From Ignavibacterium sp. (GTDB lineage Bacteria; Zixibacteria; MSB-5A5; GN15; PGXB01): a stretch of 63,614 nt of DNA. Every line of letters starts with the position of its first letter. Position 1 is the stretch's first letter. A model generated the notes under the pieces. It had not been told where the DNA came from and searched no databases. It saw only the letters and a list, made by a program, of their open reading frames with translations. Below, piece after piece: positions 37,219 to 46,760 of this stretch. Location of the stretch: NCBI GenBank assembly GCA_020724775.1, contig DYGG01000013.1:1-63614 (forward strand), in the 5' to 3' direction. The position numbers and the translations under genes are program-made.

Positions 37219-38895
37219 TCAGTGGCGGAAAGGTAAAACGAGAATGAAGGTGCTTCCCCTTCCCGGCGCGCTCTCCACCATTATCTTGCCACCCAGACTT
37301 TTTATTATCCCGTAACTTACCGAGAGGCCCAGGCCGGTCCCTTTCCCGACCTGTTTGGTGGTGTAAAAGGGGAGGAAGATCTTGTCAACCTGCTCGGGAG
37401 TCATCCCTTTGCCGGTATCGGCAATGGCGATTCTTAGAAATTCATCCTGTCGGGAAGTAGATATAGTTATCTTGCCGGGTCCGGCAATGGAATCAACGGC
37501 GTTATTCAGAATATTGACCAGCACCTGCTGCAACTGATTAGTGTCAGTCACTACTGTCGGCAGTGAGGCATCATAATTCTTGGAAATGACAATATTGCTG
37601 ACCGCCATCTCCCGCCCGAGAAAGCCATCCACCACGGAGTCGATGACTTTATGAATGTCGTGCGGTTTCGGGTCAACATCGGTTCGCCGGACAAAAGAAA
37701 GCAGTTTGCGGGTAATATCGCAGCAGCGGAAAACCGCCTCATGAATAGCATCCAGATGCGGAGTCATCTCCTCCAATTTCGGATTGAGTTTGAACTGCGG
37801 GTCCATCATATCCTTCATCAGCCCGGCTTCCTCGCTTATAATTGCAAGAGGGTTATTTATCTCATGCGCAATTCCGGCGGCCAGTTCACCTACCGATGCG
37901 AGTTTGGCAGCATGCTCCAGTTGTGCTTTGGCGCGGTCCGATTCTATCTGCATCTGCACCAATTTGCGGGTGCGAAATACAATAATCACCAGCAAGCCCA
38001 GCATCACAACCAGCGAAATCAGAATCATCTGTAACTTAAATCCGCTTATCAGCCCTTCTCCGGTTGCTTGCGACCACTGGCTTATCAGTGCCCAGTCGGC
38101 TGTCTTCAGCCAGGTGTAGGCATAGGTGATAGAAGTTCCTTTGAGCCTGATTTCTTCCACGCCTATTCGGTTTTCGCGCGGAGGGATGATGGAGGATGCC
38201 TCCAGCGATATCCCAATATGCGGTGTTACCACCTGGTAGTACCCTTCGGAATTGACTATCGAAACATAAACTTCATTGGCGCCCTCAAGCGATGTAATAT
38301 ATTCATATATTTTTTCCGGGTCGAGCGTGGCTCTCAAGACAACGAACTGGTCGGAAATTATCCGTCTGACGGCGATAGTAAAATGCGGCTTCTGACGGAA
38401 ACCGAGATAGATATCGGTAATGATAAACTCTTTTTTCTCATCCTTCAATTGGCGGAACCATTCCTCGGAGCCGTAATTCCGCTCTTCCAGCGCCGGGAAC
38501 GGTCCGGCATAGTTGGTCTGAATTCCGGTAGAGTCGAAATAACCGATATCAACAAATGCTTCGCTGTTTCTTTTTAGTTTTTCCAAATATGCCGCCAGCA
38601 TCTCCGGCTCCGGGGGAACATGGAATTTGGGGTCATCAATAAGGTTGCCGAGGTTGACCAGACGCTCCGTCAGAAAGAGGTCAAAAGTATTTGCCTGGCT
38701 TTCGGCAATTGACTTAAGATGAAGCCGCCGTCCTTCTTCAACCAAAGCGTCATACTGATAATTGAAATATATGATAAGGATAAGAAGCGGCACAAAATAG
38801 GTCAGCAGAAGACGGGCGATATTGCGCCGCCTGACATCACGATAATACTTGCGGCTCATATATTCGGAAAGTTCTTCTTGGGATGCAGTTGACAT
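37219..38895 (-). CDS. Sensor histidine kinase with Cache-type extracytoplasmic sensor
   Basis: 558 residues. TM1 is at about 27-46 and a dCache-like sensor at 48-285 (VDIGYFDSTGIQTNYAGP, ITDIYLGFRQKPHFTIAVRR, ADWALISQWS). TM2 is at about 290-312. The H-box is ASVGELAAGIAHEINNPLAI, and the ATPase domain has N-box LVNILNNAVDSI, G1 IADTGKGM and G2 GKGTGLGLS. It senses a small ligand outside the inner membrane and is cotranscribed with the single-domain regulator downstream. Confidence 0.94.
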   Translation of the reverse strand: MSTASQEELSEYMSRKYYRDVRRRNIARLLLTYFVPLLILIIYFNYQYDALVEEGRRLHLKSIAESQANTFDLFLTERLVNLGNLIDDPKFHVPPEPEMLAAYLEKLKRNSEAFVDIGYFDSTGIQTNYAGPFPALEERNYGSEEWFRQLKDEKKEFIITDIYLGFRQKPHFTIAVRRIISDQFVVLRATLDPEKIYEYITSLEGANEVYVSIVNSEGYYQVVTPHIGISLEASSIIPPRENRIGVEEIRLKGTSITYAYTWLKTADWALISQWSQATGEGLISGFKLQMILISLVVMLGLLVIIVFRTRKLVQMQIESDRAKAQLEHAAKLASVGELAAGIAHEINNPLAIISEEAGLMKDMMDPQFKLNPKLEEMTPHLDAIHEAVFRCCDITRKLLSFVRRTDVDPKPHDIHKVIDSVVDGFLGREMAVSNIVISKNYDASLPTVVTDTNQLQQVLVNILNNAVDSIAGPGKITISTSRQDEFLRIAIADTGKGMTPEQVDKIFLPFYTTKQVGKGTGLGLSVSYGIIKSLGGKIMVESAPGRGSTFILVLPFRH

Positions 38896-39352
38896 AACCG
38901 TCTACACCGTTTCTCTTTCGCCCAAGAGGCGCCGGTATTGCAAGATGAAGGAACCGATTAACTTTGAACGGAATTCTAATTTAGAGGCGCATTCAAAGAG
39001 TGCCGGCATCTCTGTTACTCCTTCCTCGCTTCAGAAAACGGACCGGCGTCTCCTCAAAGGTGATGAAGTCTCTGCTATCAGTTGTAGTATAGAATTATTA
39101 TAAGAGGATGTCAAGGCGAATGGCCGCGGCGCCCGGCGCAAATTGTGTCGTTGGACAAGCGGCTTTAATCATTTTGGAAAGTATTTCAGGATAGATTTTG
39201 TATACATTCATAACGGCTTGCTCCGATTGAAATTGCTCCAAGAACCATCATCGTAAGTTGTCGGTAAATCCGACAGGACCACTTTTTGAAAAAATGGGAA
39301 TCAACCCTAAATTGAAATCACTGTACCAACCGTAAAAAAGAGAACCTTTTCC

Positions 39353-39381
39353 TTGACAGCGTTGTCTATGTTTTATAGATT
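39353..39381 (+). promoter_or_regulatory. Sigma-70 promoter of a short terminated transcript
   Basis: TTGACA (39353-39358) and TAGATT (39376-39381) are 17 bases apart. Transcription would start near 39388. Confidence 0.6.
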
Positions 39382-39387
39382 ATCCCA

Positions 39388-39505
39388 AGTAGCGAAAGGT
39401 GATGGCGGCGCAGAATTAAGGGTCGCCGGAGATCGAAGCGTACTTGATGAATAAGATTGTAAAAAGAGTTTAGAAGCACCACGCGGGGTTTACGAACCCC
39501 TTTTA
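39388..39505 (+). ncRNA. Candidate small RNA or attenuated leader upstream of the hydrogenase operon
   Basis: About 118 bases between a good promoter and an intrinsic terminator. The transcript can form the stem GGCGGC/GTCGCC (39404-39409 with about 39422-39427), and it holds only two mini-ORFs (MAAQN at 39402 with AAAGGTG just upstream, and MNKIVKRV). It matches no RNA family I can name. It may be a free small RNA or a leader whose terminator is bypassed to express the hydrogenase genes. Confidence 0.4.
39485..39504 (+). terminator. Terminator of the short leader transcript
   Basis: The stem GGGGTT/AACCCC (39485-39490 with 39495-39500) has a four-base loop and is followed by TTTTATT. Confidence 0.65.
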
Positions 39506-39517
39506 TTATGAGATGTC

Positions 39518-39535
39518 TTGTGAAATATTTCACAA
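39518..39535. promoter_or_regulatory. Perfect Rex (or CRP)-type operator
   Basis: TTGTGAAATATTTCACAA is an 18-base perfect palindrome. It fits the Rex consensus TTGTGAA-N4-TTCACAA exactly, and also the CRP core TGTGA-N6-TCACA. It lies about 290 bases before the hydrogenase operon. Rex represses hydrogen and fermentation genes when NADH is low, so the context favours Rex. Confidence 0.65.
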
Positions 39536-39826
39536 TGCTTCCCTTTCCGAGCCTCTTCCGGATGCAACCGCCTCATCACTTACTATGCTGGAATTATAAT
39601 TTCAGAACGGGAGACAGCATAGAGAGTCGGTGACGCCTTCTTGCCGTCCGAGGATAAGAAAGTTTTCACAGAATCATCCTCGCGATTGAAACCGGTCGTT
39701 GGAATTGAGCATAGTTCTCGATTTTGACAGCAAGATGCTCGTCGGCGCCTCGCCGCGAGAACTGGCGGATTCACTTCATCCCTCGGCTGCCCCGAATAAA
39801 CGGACTTTTGTCCGGAGGAGGTTTTC

Positions 39827-40456
39827 ATGCCTGTTTGGCGAGGATGGGATAAAATTAAATATCAGGCGCAACTGGACCCGGCATTCGCCGAGGAAGTCAC
39901 TTCGATTCCCGGAGGCGAGAAACTCTTTGACTGCATCCAGTGCGGCACCTGCAGCGGACTCTGTCCGCTCAGCCCGTACATGGATTTCACGCCGCGGAAA
40001 ATCATCGCTATGATTCGCGCCGGATTCAAAGGAGAGGTCTTAAGCAGCCACACCTGCTGGCTCTGCGCTTCTTGCTACGCCTGTACGGTGGAGTGCCCCA
40101 AAGGTGTTAAAATCACCGAGATCATGTATGCCACCAAGCGGCTGGCAATTCGCGAAGGAGTCTCACCGAAGAGATTTGCCATTCCCGTGCTGGCAGAGGA
40201 GTTTTTCCGTGATGTGGAATCTAATGGTCGCAACAGTGAAGGACGGCTGATTATGAAACTATATTTAAAGACAAATCCTTTCAAGGCGCTTAAACAGGCG
40301 ACCCTTGGTTTACGACTATGGTCACAGGGGCGGCTCGGTATCAGGTCCGACAGCATAAAGAGAAAAAGTGAACTGAAGACACTTCTCAAGAGCCTTGAAA
40401 AAGAGCGCATGGTCCGCTCGCGCCGGGAGACCGCTCACGCCGGGGAGGCAAAATGA
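39827..40456 (+). CDS. hdrC: HdrC-like iron-sulfur subunit of heterodisulfide reductase complex
   Basis: 209 residues. Two [4Fe-4S] sites are bound by CIQCGTCSGLCP and CWLCASCYACTVECP, separated by about 40 residues as in HdrC. The C-terminal 90 residues are basic and helical. GGAGGAGG stands six bases before the ATG. It passes electrons between HdrA and HdrB. It is the first of nine genes that overlap or nearly touch, all on the plus strand; its stop overlaps the next start by four bases. Confidence 0.94.
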   Translation: MPVWRGWDKIKYQAQLDPAFAEEVTSIPGGEKLFDCIQCGTCSGLCPLSPYMDFTPRKIIAMIRAGFKGEVLSSHTCWLCASCYACTVECPKGVKITEIMYATKRLAIREGVSPKRFAIPVLAEEFFRDVESNGRNSEGRLIMKLYLKTNPFKALKQATLGLRLWSQGRLGIRSDSIKRKSELKTLLKSLEKERMVRSRRETAHAGEAK

Positions 40457-41361
40457 ATTATCTATATTTCCCCGGCTGTTCCCTCAAAGGAACCGGGCGC
40501 GCCTATGAGGATTCCATTCTTTCCGTATTTAAAGGGCTCCAACTCCCGCTGGAAGAACTGGATGACTGGAATTGCTGCGGCGCGACTTCCTATATGGCAA
40601 TCAGTGAAATGAAAGCCTTCGCGCTGTCGGCGCGAAATCTTGCTCTGGCGGAAAAACAGGCTCATTCCCGTGAGAATTTCGGGCTGGTCACTCCCTGTGC
40701 CGCATGCTATCTTGTGCTGGTCAAAACGCAGAAATATCTTCAGGAATTCCCCGATATCGGCGACAAAATCAAAACCGCTCTGAAATCGGCAAATCTTGAA
40801 TACGGCGGAAAAGTACGTGTCCGGCATCCCCTCGATGTCTTAGCCAACGACTTTGGCACCGAGAAACTCGCCTCCTTTGTCAAAAAACCGCTAAAGGGCC
40901 TCAAGGTTGCCTGCTACTACGGCTGCCAGATTGTCAGACCATATGCTGAATTTGATGACCAGCATAATCCGACCACCATGAATCGTATCATGCATGCGCT
41001 CGGCGCGCGGACTATCGACTGGGCACTTAAGACTCGTTGCTGTGGCGGTTCACTTACCGGAACCATACAAGAAGTCGGCATGCGGCTCAGTTATATTCTT
41101 CTGCGTGAGGCTTCACGGCTGGGCGCCGATGTCGTCGCAACCGCCTGTCCTCTCTGTCAGTTCAATCTGGAATGTTACCAGAAGCAGATGAGTCGTGAAT
41201 TTGAAGATGCCATCAGCATTCCGGTGGTCTATTTTTCGCAACTGGTCGGCTTCGCCATGGGACTTCCGGCAAAGGAACTTGGCATGCAGAGGCTGTTTGT
41301 GCCGTTCAAATTCAATCCCGCGGCAGAATCGGTGAAAGGAGGCATCCATGTCCACTCCTGA
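40453..41361 (+). CDS. hdrB: HdrB-like catalytic subunit (two CCG domains)
   Basis: 302 residues. Both cysteine-rich CCG motifs are complete: YFPGCSL, WNCCGA and TPCAACYLV, then YYGCQ, RCCGGS and ACPLCQ. In methanogens these bind the non-cubane iron-sulfur clusters that split the CoM-CoB disulfide. In bacteria the disulfide is unknown, so the acceptor here is open. The end overlaps hdrA by 14 bases. Confidence 0.94.
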   Translation: MNYLYFPGCSLKGTGRAYEDSILSVFKGLQLPLEELDDWNCCGATSYMAISEMKAFALSARNLALAEKQAHSRENFGLVTPCAACYLVLVKTQKYLQEFPDIGDKIKTALKSANLEYGGKVRVRHPLDVLANDFGTEKLASFVKKPLKGLKVACYYGCQIVRPYAEFDDQHNPTTMNRIMHALGARTIDWALKTRCCGGSLTGTIQEVGMRLSYILLREASRLGADVVATACPLCQFNLECYQKQMSREFEDAISIPVVYFSQLVGFAMGLPAKELGMQRLFVPFKFNPAAESVKGGIHVHS

Positions 41362-43351
41362 AAACAAAACTAATGGTACTCCCAGAATCGGCGTTTATGT
41401 CTGCCACTGTGGAATTAACATTGCCGCCAAAGTCAATGTCGCGGAGTGCGTGGAATTCGCTCGAAGTCTTCCCTATGTCACGGTGGCGCGGGAGTATAAA
41501 TTTATCTGCTCCGATCCGGGACAGGAACTGATTCAGCAGGACATTCGTGACGGCAAGATTGACCGGGTGGTGGTGGCATCCTGCTCCCCTTTAATGCATG
41601 AAGCGACCTTCCGCAAGGCGACTCTTGCCGGCGGACAGAACCCCTTCTTTTTTCAGATGGCAAATATCCGGGAGCATGTCTCCTGGGTGACCTTCGATAA
41701 AGAGATGGCGACCCTCAAAGCCAAAGCGCTGATAGCCGGCGCCGTAATGAGAGTTGCCCGGCACAAACCGCTGGAAAAAACCAGAGTGCCGGTCAATCCT
41801 GATGTCCTGATTGTCGGAGGCGGTATCGCCGGAATTCATGCCGCCCTGACCATCGCCGACTCCGGCAAGAAAGTCTATCTGGTCGAAAAGGAACCGACCA
41901 TCGGCGGACATATGGCCAAGTTCGATAAAACTTTCCCCACTCTGGACTGCGCCGCCTGCATTCTGACACCGAAAATGTCGGCGGTTCGCTCCCATCCCAA
42001 TATCATTCTCTGGAGTTACTCCGAAGTCAGCCAGGTGGATGGATATGTCGGCAACTTCAAAGTCAAAGTCCGGCGAAAACCGCGCTATGTCGATGAAGAA
42101 CTTTGTGTCGGTTGTTACGAGTGCATCGAGAAATGCATTTTCAAGAAAGCCAAATTCGAAGATGAATTCAATATCGGGCTCAGCCAGCGCAAGCCGATAT
42201 ATATCCCCTTTCCGCAAGCAACTCCTCTGGTGGCATTGATTGACCCGGAAACCTGCACGGAGTTCCGAACCGGCAAATGCAAGAAGACCTGTGTCGATGC
42301 CTGCGAGCGGAAAGCGATTGACTTCCAGCAGAAGGAGGAAATCAAAGAAATCGATGTCGGCGCCATAATTCTGGCGACCGGATTCAAGATTTTCGATGCC
42401 ACAAGAATCCCTCGATACGGCTACGGCAAATATCCCAACGTATTTACCAGTCTCGAAATCGAGAGGCTGGTCAACGCCTCCGGCCCCACCGGCGGCGAAG
42501 TTAGATTGAAGGATGGTGGGAAGCCCAACTCGGTAGGGATTATTCATTGTGTCGGCAGCCGCGATATCAATACCAATCGTTACTGCTCCCGTCTCTGCTG
42601 CATGGCATCGCTTAAACTGGCGCACCTGATAAAGGAGCGAACCGGCGCCGAGGTATATAATTTTTACATCGATATCCGCGCTGCCGGAAAAGGGTACGAA
42701 GAGTTTTACGATAAACTTCTCAAAGAAGGGGTGCATTTCATACGCGGCCGGGTGGCAGAAGTCAGCGATTGGACCATGACCGCCGACGAAGAAGGAAAAC
42801 TGGTTATCCGCGCTGAGGACACTCTTATAGGAGTCGTTCGAAGAATACCGGTTGATATGGTGGTACTGGCGGTTGGCTTGGAACCGTCAGCCGATGCCGA
42901 CAATATCCGCCGAATGTTCAATATCAGTTGCAGTTATGAAGGCTGGTTTTTGGAGCGACATCCGAAACTGGCGCCGGTATCTACTTTTACCGATGGCATT
43001 TCGCTTGCCGGGGCATGTCAGGGTCCCAAAGATATCCCCGACAGCGTGGCACAGGCGGGAGCGGCTGCCGCCGAAGCGCTGGCGCTAATCGATAAAGGCT
43101 TTGTGGAACTGGAGCCGAACACTGCCTTTGTGCAGGATGAGTTCTGCTCCGGCTGCTGCACTTGTGTCGCCCTCTGTCCGTACAGCGCAATCAGTTTCAG
43201 CGCCGATAATAATCGCGCTTCCGTCAATGGCGCCCTCTGCAAAGGATGTGGCACCTGTGTTGCCGCCTGCCCCTCGGGCGCCCTTCAGCAGAATCTCTTT
43301 ACTGATGAACAGATATTCGAGGAAATCAGGGGAGTAATGAACTATGTCTGA
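41348..43351 (+). CDS. hdrA: HdrA-like FAD-binding electron-bifurcating subunit
   Basis: 667 residues. The N-terminal motif VYVCHCGINIA, the FAD fold GGGIAGIHAAL, the insertion TLDCAACILTP, a ferredoxin site CVGCYECIEKC, another Cys-rich stretch (CKKTCVDACERKAI) and two C-terminal clusters (CSGCCTCVALCP, CKGCGTCVAACP) are all visible. HdrA is the site of flavin-based electron bifurcation. Electrons from hydrogen, delivered by MvhAGD, split between ferredoxin and HdrBC. It overlaps MvhD by eight bases. Confidence 0.95.
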   Translation: MSTPENKTNGTPRIGVYVCHCGINIAAKVNVAECVEFARSLPYVTVAREYKFICSDPGQELIQQDIRDGKIDRVVVASCSPLMHEATFRKATLAGGQNPFFFQMANIREHVSWVTFDKEMATLKAKALIAGAVMRVARHKPLEKTRVPVNPDVLIVGGGIAGIHAALTIADSGKKVYLVEKEPTIGGHMAKFDKTFPTLDCAACILTPKMSAVRSHPNIILWSYSEVSQVDGYVGNFKVKVRRKPRYVDEELCVGCYECIEKCIFKKAKFEDEFNIGLSQRKPIYIPFPQATPLVALIDPETCTEFRTGKCKKTCVDACERKAIDFQQKEEIKEIDVGAIILATGFKIFDATRIPRYGYGKYPNVFTSLEIERLVNASGPTGGEVRLKDGGKPNSVGIIHCVGSRDINTNRYCSRLCCMASLKLAHLIKERTGAEVYNFYIDIRAAGKGYEEFYDKLLKEGVHFIRGRVAEVSDWTMTADEEGKLVIRAEDTLIGVVRRIPVDMVVLAVGLEPSADADNIRRMFNISCSYEGWFLERHPKLAPVSTFTDGISLAGACQGPKDIPDSVAQAGAAAAEALALIDKGFVELEPNTAFVQDEFCSGCCTCVALCPYSAISFSADNNRASVNGALCKGCGTCVAACPSGALQQNLFTDEQIFEEIRGVMNYV

Positions 43352-43844
43352 TATAAATAAATCTGATAACGGTAATTTCGAGCCGCGCATTGTCGCCTTT
43401 TTCTGTAACTGGTGCACTTATACCGCGGCTGATTTAGCCGGTACGGCGCGGATGACTTATGCCCCCAACGCCCGAGTGGTACGGGTTATGTGCTCCGGTC
43501 GGCTGGACCCGCAGTTTATACTGATGGCACTGCGGGAGGGAGCCGACGGTGTTCTCATTGGCGGATGCCATCCCGGCGACTGCCATTACCAGGAAGGAAA
43601 TTACAAAACTCTTCGACGCTTCACCCTTCTCAAAAGGCTGTTACTGGATATGGGCATTGAGGATAAACGGGTGCGGATGGAATGGATTGCCGCCTCGGAA
43701 GGTGACCGGGTCCAGAGAGTAATGAATGAAATGACCGAGCAGTTGAAAAAACTGGGACCTTTACATCTGGAACCGGTATCAATTGATACCATCCACAAGA
43801 AAGTTGAAGAATCGGTGGCGCAGGCCGAGGGGGTGAAAATATGA
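43344..43844 (+). CDS. mvhD: MvhD-type hydrogenase iron-sulfur (delta) subunit
   Basis: 166 residues. FFCNWCTYTAADLAG, RVMCSGRLDP and GGCHPGDCHY supply the cysteines of the [2Fe-2S] cluster in this family. It bridges the MvhAG hydrogenase to HdrA. Four-base overlap with the next gene. Confidence 0.94.
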   Translation: MSDINKSDNGNFEPRIVAFFCNWCTYTAADLAGTARMTYAPNARVVRVMCSGRLDPQFILMALREGADGVLIGGCHPGDCHYQEGNYKTLRRFTLLKRLLLDMGIEDKRVRMEWIAASEGDRVQRVMNEMTEQLKKLGPLHLEPVSIDTIHKKVEESVAQAEGVKI

Positions 43845-44821
43845 GCAAGCCGAAAGTGGGGTTTTACTGGTGTGCTGCCTGCGGCGGTTGCGAGGAAGCC
43901 GTGGTGGACCTCCATGAAGAAATTCTGAATGTCGTCGCCGCCGTCGATATTCTCTTCTGGCCCGTGGCTTTGGATTTCAAACGGGAAGATGTTGAAAAAC
44001 TTCATGAGCGCGAACTGGCGGTTTCTTTCATTAACGGCGCCATTCGCTCGTCAGAGCAGTTTGAAATGGTCGAACTGCTGAGAAAGAAATCGGGATTGCT
44101 TATTGCCTTCGGGAGTTGCTCTCATCTCGGCGGAATTCCAGGACTGGCTAATCTCTTTAATAGAGAATCAATTCTTGCAAATTCGTATAAGGAAGCCTTC
44201 AGCGTCGAAAATCCGCAGGGATTTTATCCGCAGGAGTCAATTCAGGTTCCCGAAGGTAAGGTAACTCTTCCCGCTCTTTGGAACACGGTCAAAACGCTTG
44301 ACCAGGTAATTGACGTTGACTATTACCTTCCCGGCTGCCCACCGCCGGTAGAACTGATAAAAGAAGCGCTCGGGGCAATACTGGCAGGAAAACTTCCGGA
44401 GAAAGGAGCGGTCCTGGCGCCCGACAAGGCGCTCTGTGAGGTTTGCCCCCGCAAAGAATCGAAACCGGAAAAACCGCAACTGCGGGAATTTAAACGTCCG
44501 CACGAGATAGTAATCGATACCGAAAAATGCCTTCTGGCGCAGGGGCTGCTCTGTCTCGGAAGCGCCACCCGTTCTGGATGCGGCTCGGCCTGCGTCAACG
44601 GCAATATGCCCTGCACCGGCTGCATGGGACCAACCAGCCGGGTACTCGATTATGGCGCCAAAGCGCTCTCGGCGATTGCCTCACTGGTCGGCTCCAATGA
44701 CGAAAAGGAGATTGCCGCTATCTTAAGCAAAATTGCCGACCCGACCGGGACTTTCTACCGCTATTCGCTACCAGCGTCACTTCTCCACCGCGCTTATAAA
44801 CCGGAACAGGGAGGTAAATGA
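43841..44821 (+). CDS. mvhG: [NiFe]-hydrogenase small subunit (MvhG type)
   Basis: 326 residues, no Tat signal, so cytoplasmic. Proximal cluster ligands are in CAACGGCEE, GSCSHLGG and GCPPP. The C-terminal third carries further cysteine clusters (CEVCPR, CLLAQGLLCLGSATRSGCGSAC split over about 30 residues, CTGCMG). It wires the nickel site of the large subunit to MvhD. Four-base ATGA overlap with the large-subunit gene. Confidence 0.93.
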   Translation: MSKPKVGFYWCAACGGCEEAVVDLHEEILNVVAAVDILFWPVALDFKREDVEKLHERELAVSFINGAIRSSEQFEMVELLRKKSGLLIAFGSCSHLGGIPGLANLFNRESILANSYKEAFSVENPQGFYPQESIQVPEGKVTLPALWNTVKTLDQVIDVDYYLPGCPPPVELIKEALGAILAGKLPEKGAVLAPDKALCEVCPRKESKPEKPQLREFKRPHEIVIDTEKCLLAQGLLCLGSATRSGCGSACVNGNMPCTGCMGPTSRVLDYGAKALSAIASLVGSNDEKEIAAILSKIADPTGTFYRYSLPASLLHRAYKPEQGGK

Positions 44822-46296
44822 ATATGAAAAGAGAAATTCTGATAGACCCTATCACTCGACTGGAAGGACACGGCAAGATTGACATTTTCCTGAACGAAAA
44901 TGGGGATGTTGACCGCGCCTATCTGCAGATTCCAGAACTGCGCGGTTTTGAGAAGTTTGCCGAAGGACGTCCGGCCGAAGATATGCCGCAAATTACCTCG
45001 CGCATCAGTGGTGTCTGCCCGACCGCCCATCATATGGCGGCTACCCGCGCCCTAGACGACCTGTACAAGGTCGAACCGCCCGATTCGGCTAAGAAAATAA
45101 GAGAACTGATATATTCTTTATTCTTTGTCGAAGACCACGCCCTGCATTTCTTTTTCCTGGGGGGACCTGACTTCATTGTGGGACCGACCGCGCCAAAAGG
45201 GGAACGGAATATCCTGGGCGTTCTGGGAAAGGTTGGTATGGAGATTGGAAAAGAAGTTATCGGCGTGCGTAAAGAACTTCGCGAGTTGATATCTCTTGCC
45301 GGCGGCAAAGTTATTCACCCCGTTTTTGGCTTGCCCGGAGGCGTCGCCCGCCCGCTCAAGAAAGAAGAGCAGACAAAATTTATCGCCGGCGCCGAGCATG
45401 CTGTCAAGTTCGCCCAGTTTTCTCTCGGGATATTTAATGACGTTGTTTTGAAAAACAAGCAATATGTTGACTGGATACTCTCGGATACATATACCCACAA
45501 AACTTATTATATGGGATTGGTTGATGAGAACAACCGGGTCAACTTTTATGATGGCAAAATCCGCGTCGTTGCCCCGGAGGGCAAAGAATTCCTGAAATTT
45601 AAGCCGCAGGAATATCTCGAACATATCGCCGAGCACGTGGAACCCTGGAGTTACATAAAGTTCTGCTACCTGAAGGATATCGGATGGAAGGGATTTGAAG
45701 AAGGCGCTGACAGCGGTATTTATGCCGTTGCGCCGCTGGCGCGACTGAATGCATCCGACGGTATGGCGACCCCGCTGGCGCAGGAGGCTTATGAGCAGTA
45801 CTTTACAACTCTCGGAGGCAAACCGGTGCATCACACGCTTGCCAATCATTGGGCGCGGTTGATTGAACTCCTATATGCCGCCGAAAGAAGTCTTCAACTG
45901 GCAAAAGATCCGGAAATTGTCAATCCCAATGTGCGCACTATTCCTACAGAGATACCAACTGAGGGTATCGGTGTGGTCGAGGCGCCGCGTGGCACCCTTT
46001 TCCATCATTATCAAACCGACGAGAAAGGGATAGTAAAGAAGGCGAACCTGATTGTTGCCACCCAGAATAATGCGGCGCGAATGGCGATGTCGGTTGATAA
46101 AGCCGCGAAAGGACTGATAAAAGAGGGGCAAGTCGATGATGGTCTGCTGAATATGGTCGAAATGGGTTTCCGCGCTTATGACCCCTGTCACGGTTGCGCC
46201 ACACACTGCCTGCCGGGACAGACACCCCTCTGGGTGCGGCTCTTTGACGCCGAACATAGACTAATTCAGGAGATAAAACATAACGGTGGACTGTGA
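44818..46296 (+). CDS. mvhA: [NiFe]-hydrogenase large subunit (MvhA type) with Cys-to-Ser change in the L1 motif
   Basis: 492 residues, cytoplasmic catalytic subunit. The RLEGHGKI start and the C-terminal L2 motif DPCHGCATH (Cys457, Cys460, His463) are normal. The 29 residues after His463 would be removed by the endopeptidase encoded next, showing the protein is built for metal-centre maturation. The L1 motif is [11 protein letters not shown], where the family has R-x-C-G-x-C. Codon AGT at 45007-45009 gives Ser64 in place of the first terminal nickel ligand, while Cys67 (bridging) is kept. The protein is otherwise complete and in frame with its neighbours. Whether it oxidises hydrogen normally cannot be said. 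Confidence 0.93.
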   Translation: MNMKREILIDPITRLEGHGKIDIFLNENGDVDRAYLQIPELRGFEKFAEGRPAEDMPQITSRISGVCPTAHHMAATRALDDLYKVEPPDSAKKIRELIYSLFFVEDHALHFFFLGGPDFIVGPTAPKGERNILGVLGKVGMEIGKEVIGVRKELRELISLAGGKVIHPVFGLPGGVARPLKKEEQTKFIAGAEHAVKFAQFSLGIFNDVVLKNKQYVDWILSDTYTHKTYYMGLVDENNRVNFYDGKIRVVAPEGKEFLKFKPQEYLEHIAEHVEPWSYIKFCYLKDIGWKGFEEGADSGIYAVAPLARLNASDGMATPLAQEAYEQYFTTLGGKPVHHTLANHWARLIELLYAAERSLQLAKDPEIVNPNVRTIPTEIPTEGIGVVEAPRGTLFHHYQTDEKGIVKKANLIVATQNNAARMAMSVDKAAKGLIKEGQVDDGLLNMVEMGFRAYDPCHGCATHCLPGQTPLWVRLFDAEHRLIQEIKHNGGL

Positions 46297-46760
46297 AAGT
46301 ACTTGTGTTAGGGCTGGGAAATGAGTTACTTTCCGACGATGCCGTCGGAATTCTAACTGTCCGACGGCTCAGTGAGGAGTTGAAGGGCCAGGCTGATTTT
46401 GCCGAGAGCGCGGTTTGCGGCCTGGCTCTCCTCGATTACTTTATCGGCTATGATAAGGCAATTATTATAGACGCCATCAAAACTAGTCAGAATCCTCCCG
46501 GAACCGTGATGAGCCTTGATGCCGAGCATATCCCGCCCGTGGCCGCCCCCTCCCCTCACTACGCCGGTCTGCCGGAACTGCTGGCTATCTCCATGGAACT
46601 TAAAATCGATTTTCCCCAGGAGATAAGAATATTTGCCCTCGAAGTTAATGACCTGCACACCATTGGAGGCGCAATCACCCCGGCGGTGGTCAACGGAATG
46701 GGAGAACTTGTGAAAGTGGTCGCCCGTCAGTTGCGGGAGTGGAATATGGCTTATGCATGA
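46293..46760 (+). CDS. Hydrogenase maturation endopeptidase
   Basis: 155 residues, HybD/HycI family. GLGNELLSDDAVG, IIIDAIK and APSPHYAGL supply the nickel-binding and conserved residues. It trims the C-terminal peptide of the large subunit after nickel insertion. The GTG start overlaps the mvhA stop, and its own stop overlaps hypA by eight bases. Confidence 0.93.
   Translation: MKVLVLGLGNELLSDDAVGILTVRRLSEELKGQADFAESAVCGLALLDYFIGYDKAIIIDAIKTSQNPPGTVMSLDAEHIPPVAAPSPHYAGLPELLAISMELKIDFPQEIRIFALEVNDLHTIGGAITPAVVNGMGELVKVVARQLREWNMAYA

Larger units (their letters stand above)
38896..39826. other. Long regulatory region ahead of the hydrogenase operon
   Basis: 931 bases without a credible protein gene. 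In order it holds a sigma-70 promoter (39353-39381), a terminated short transcript (39388-39505), a Rex/CRP-type palindrome (39518-39535), a TATAAT box (39595-39600) and a small hairpin CGGAC-TTTT-GTCCG that ends immediately before the GGAGGAGG ribosome-binding site of the first operon gene. Confidence 0.55.

Noticed and set aside
39388-39505. SRP RNA, tmRNA or 6S RNA in the short transcript.
   Set aside because: The SRP core GGAAGGAAGCAGCC and the tmRNA tRNA-like ends are absent, and the structure is too short for 6S RNA.
39827-46296. An archaeal (methanogen) origin of the whole window because of the Hdr and Mvh genes.
   Set aside because: Outer-membrane proteins, lipoproteins, CheW, sigma-54 regulator and bacterial promoters surround the operon. 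Hdr-Mvh genes also occur in many bacteria.
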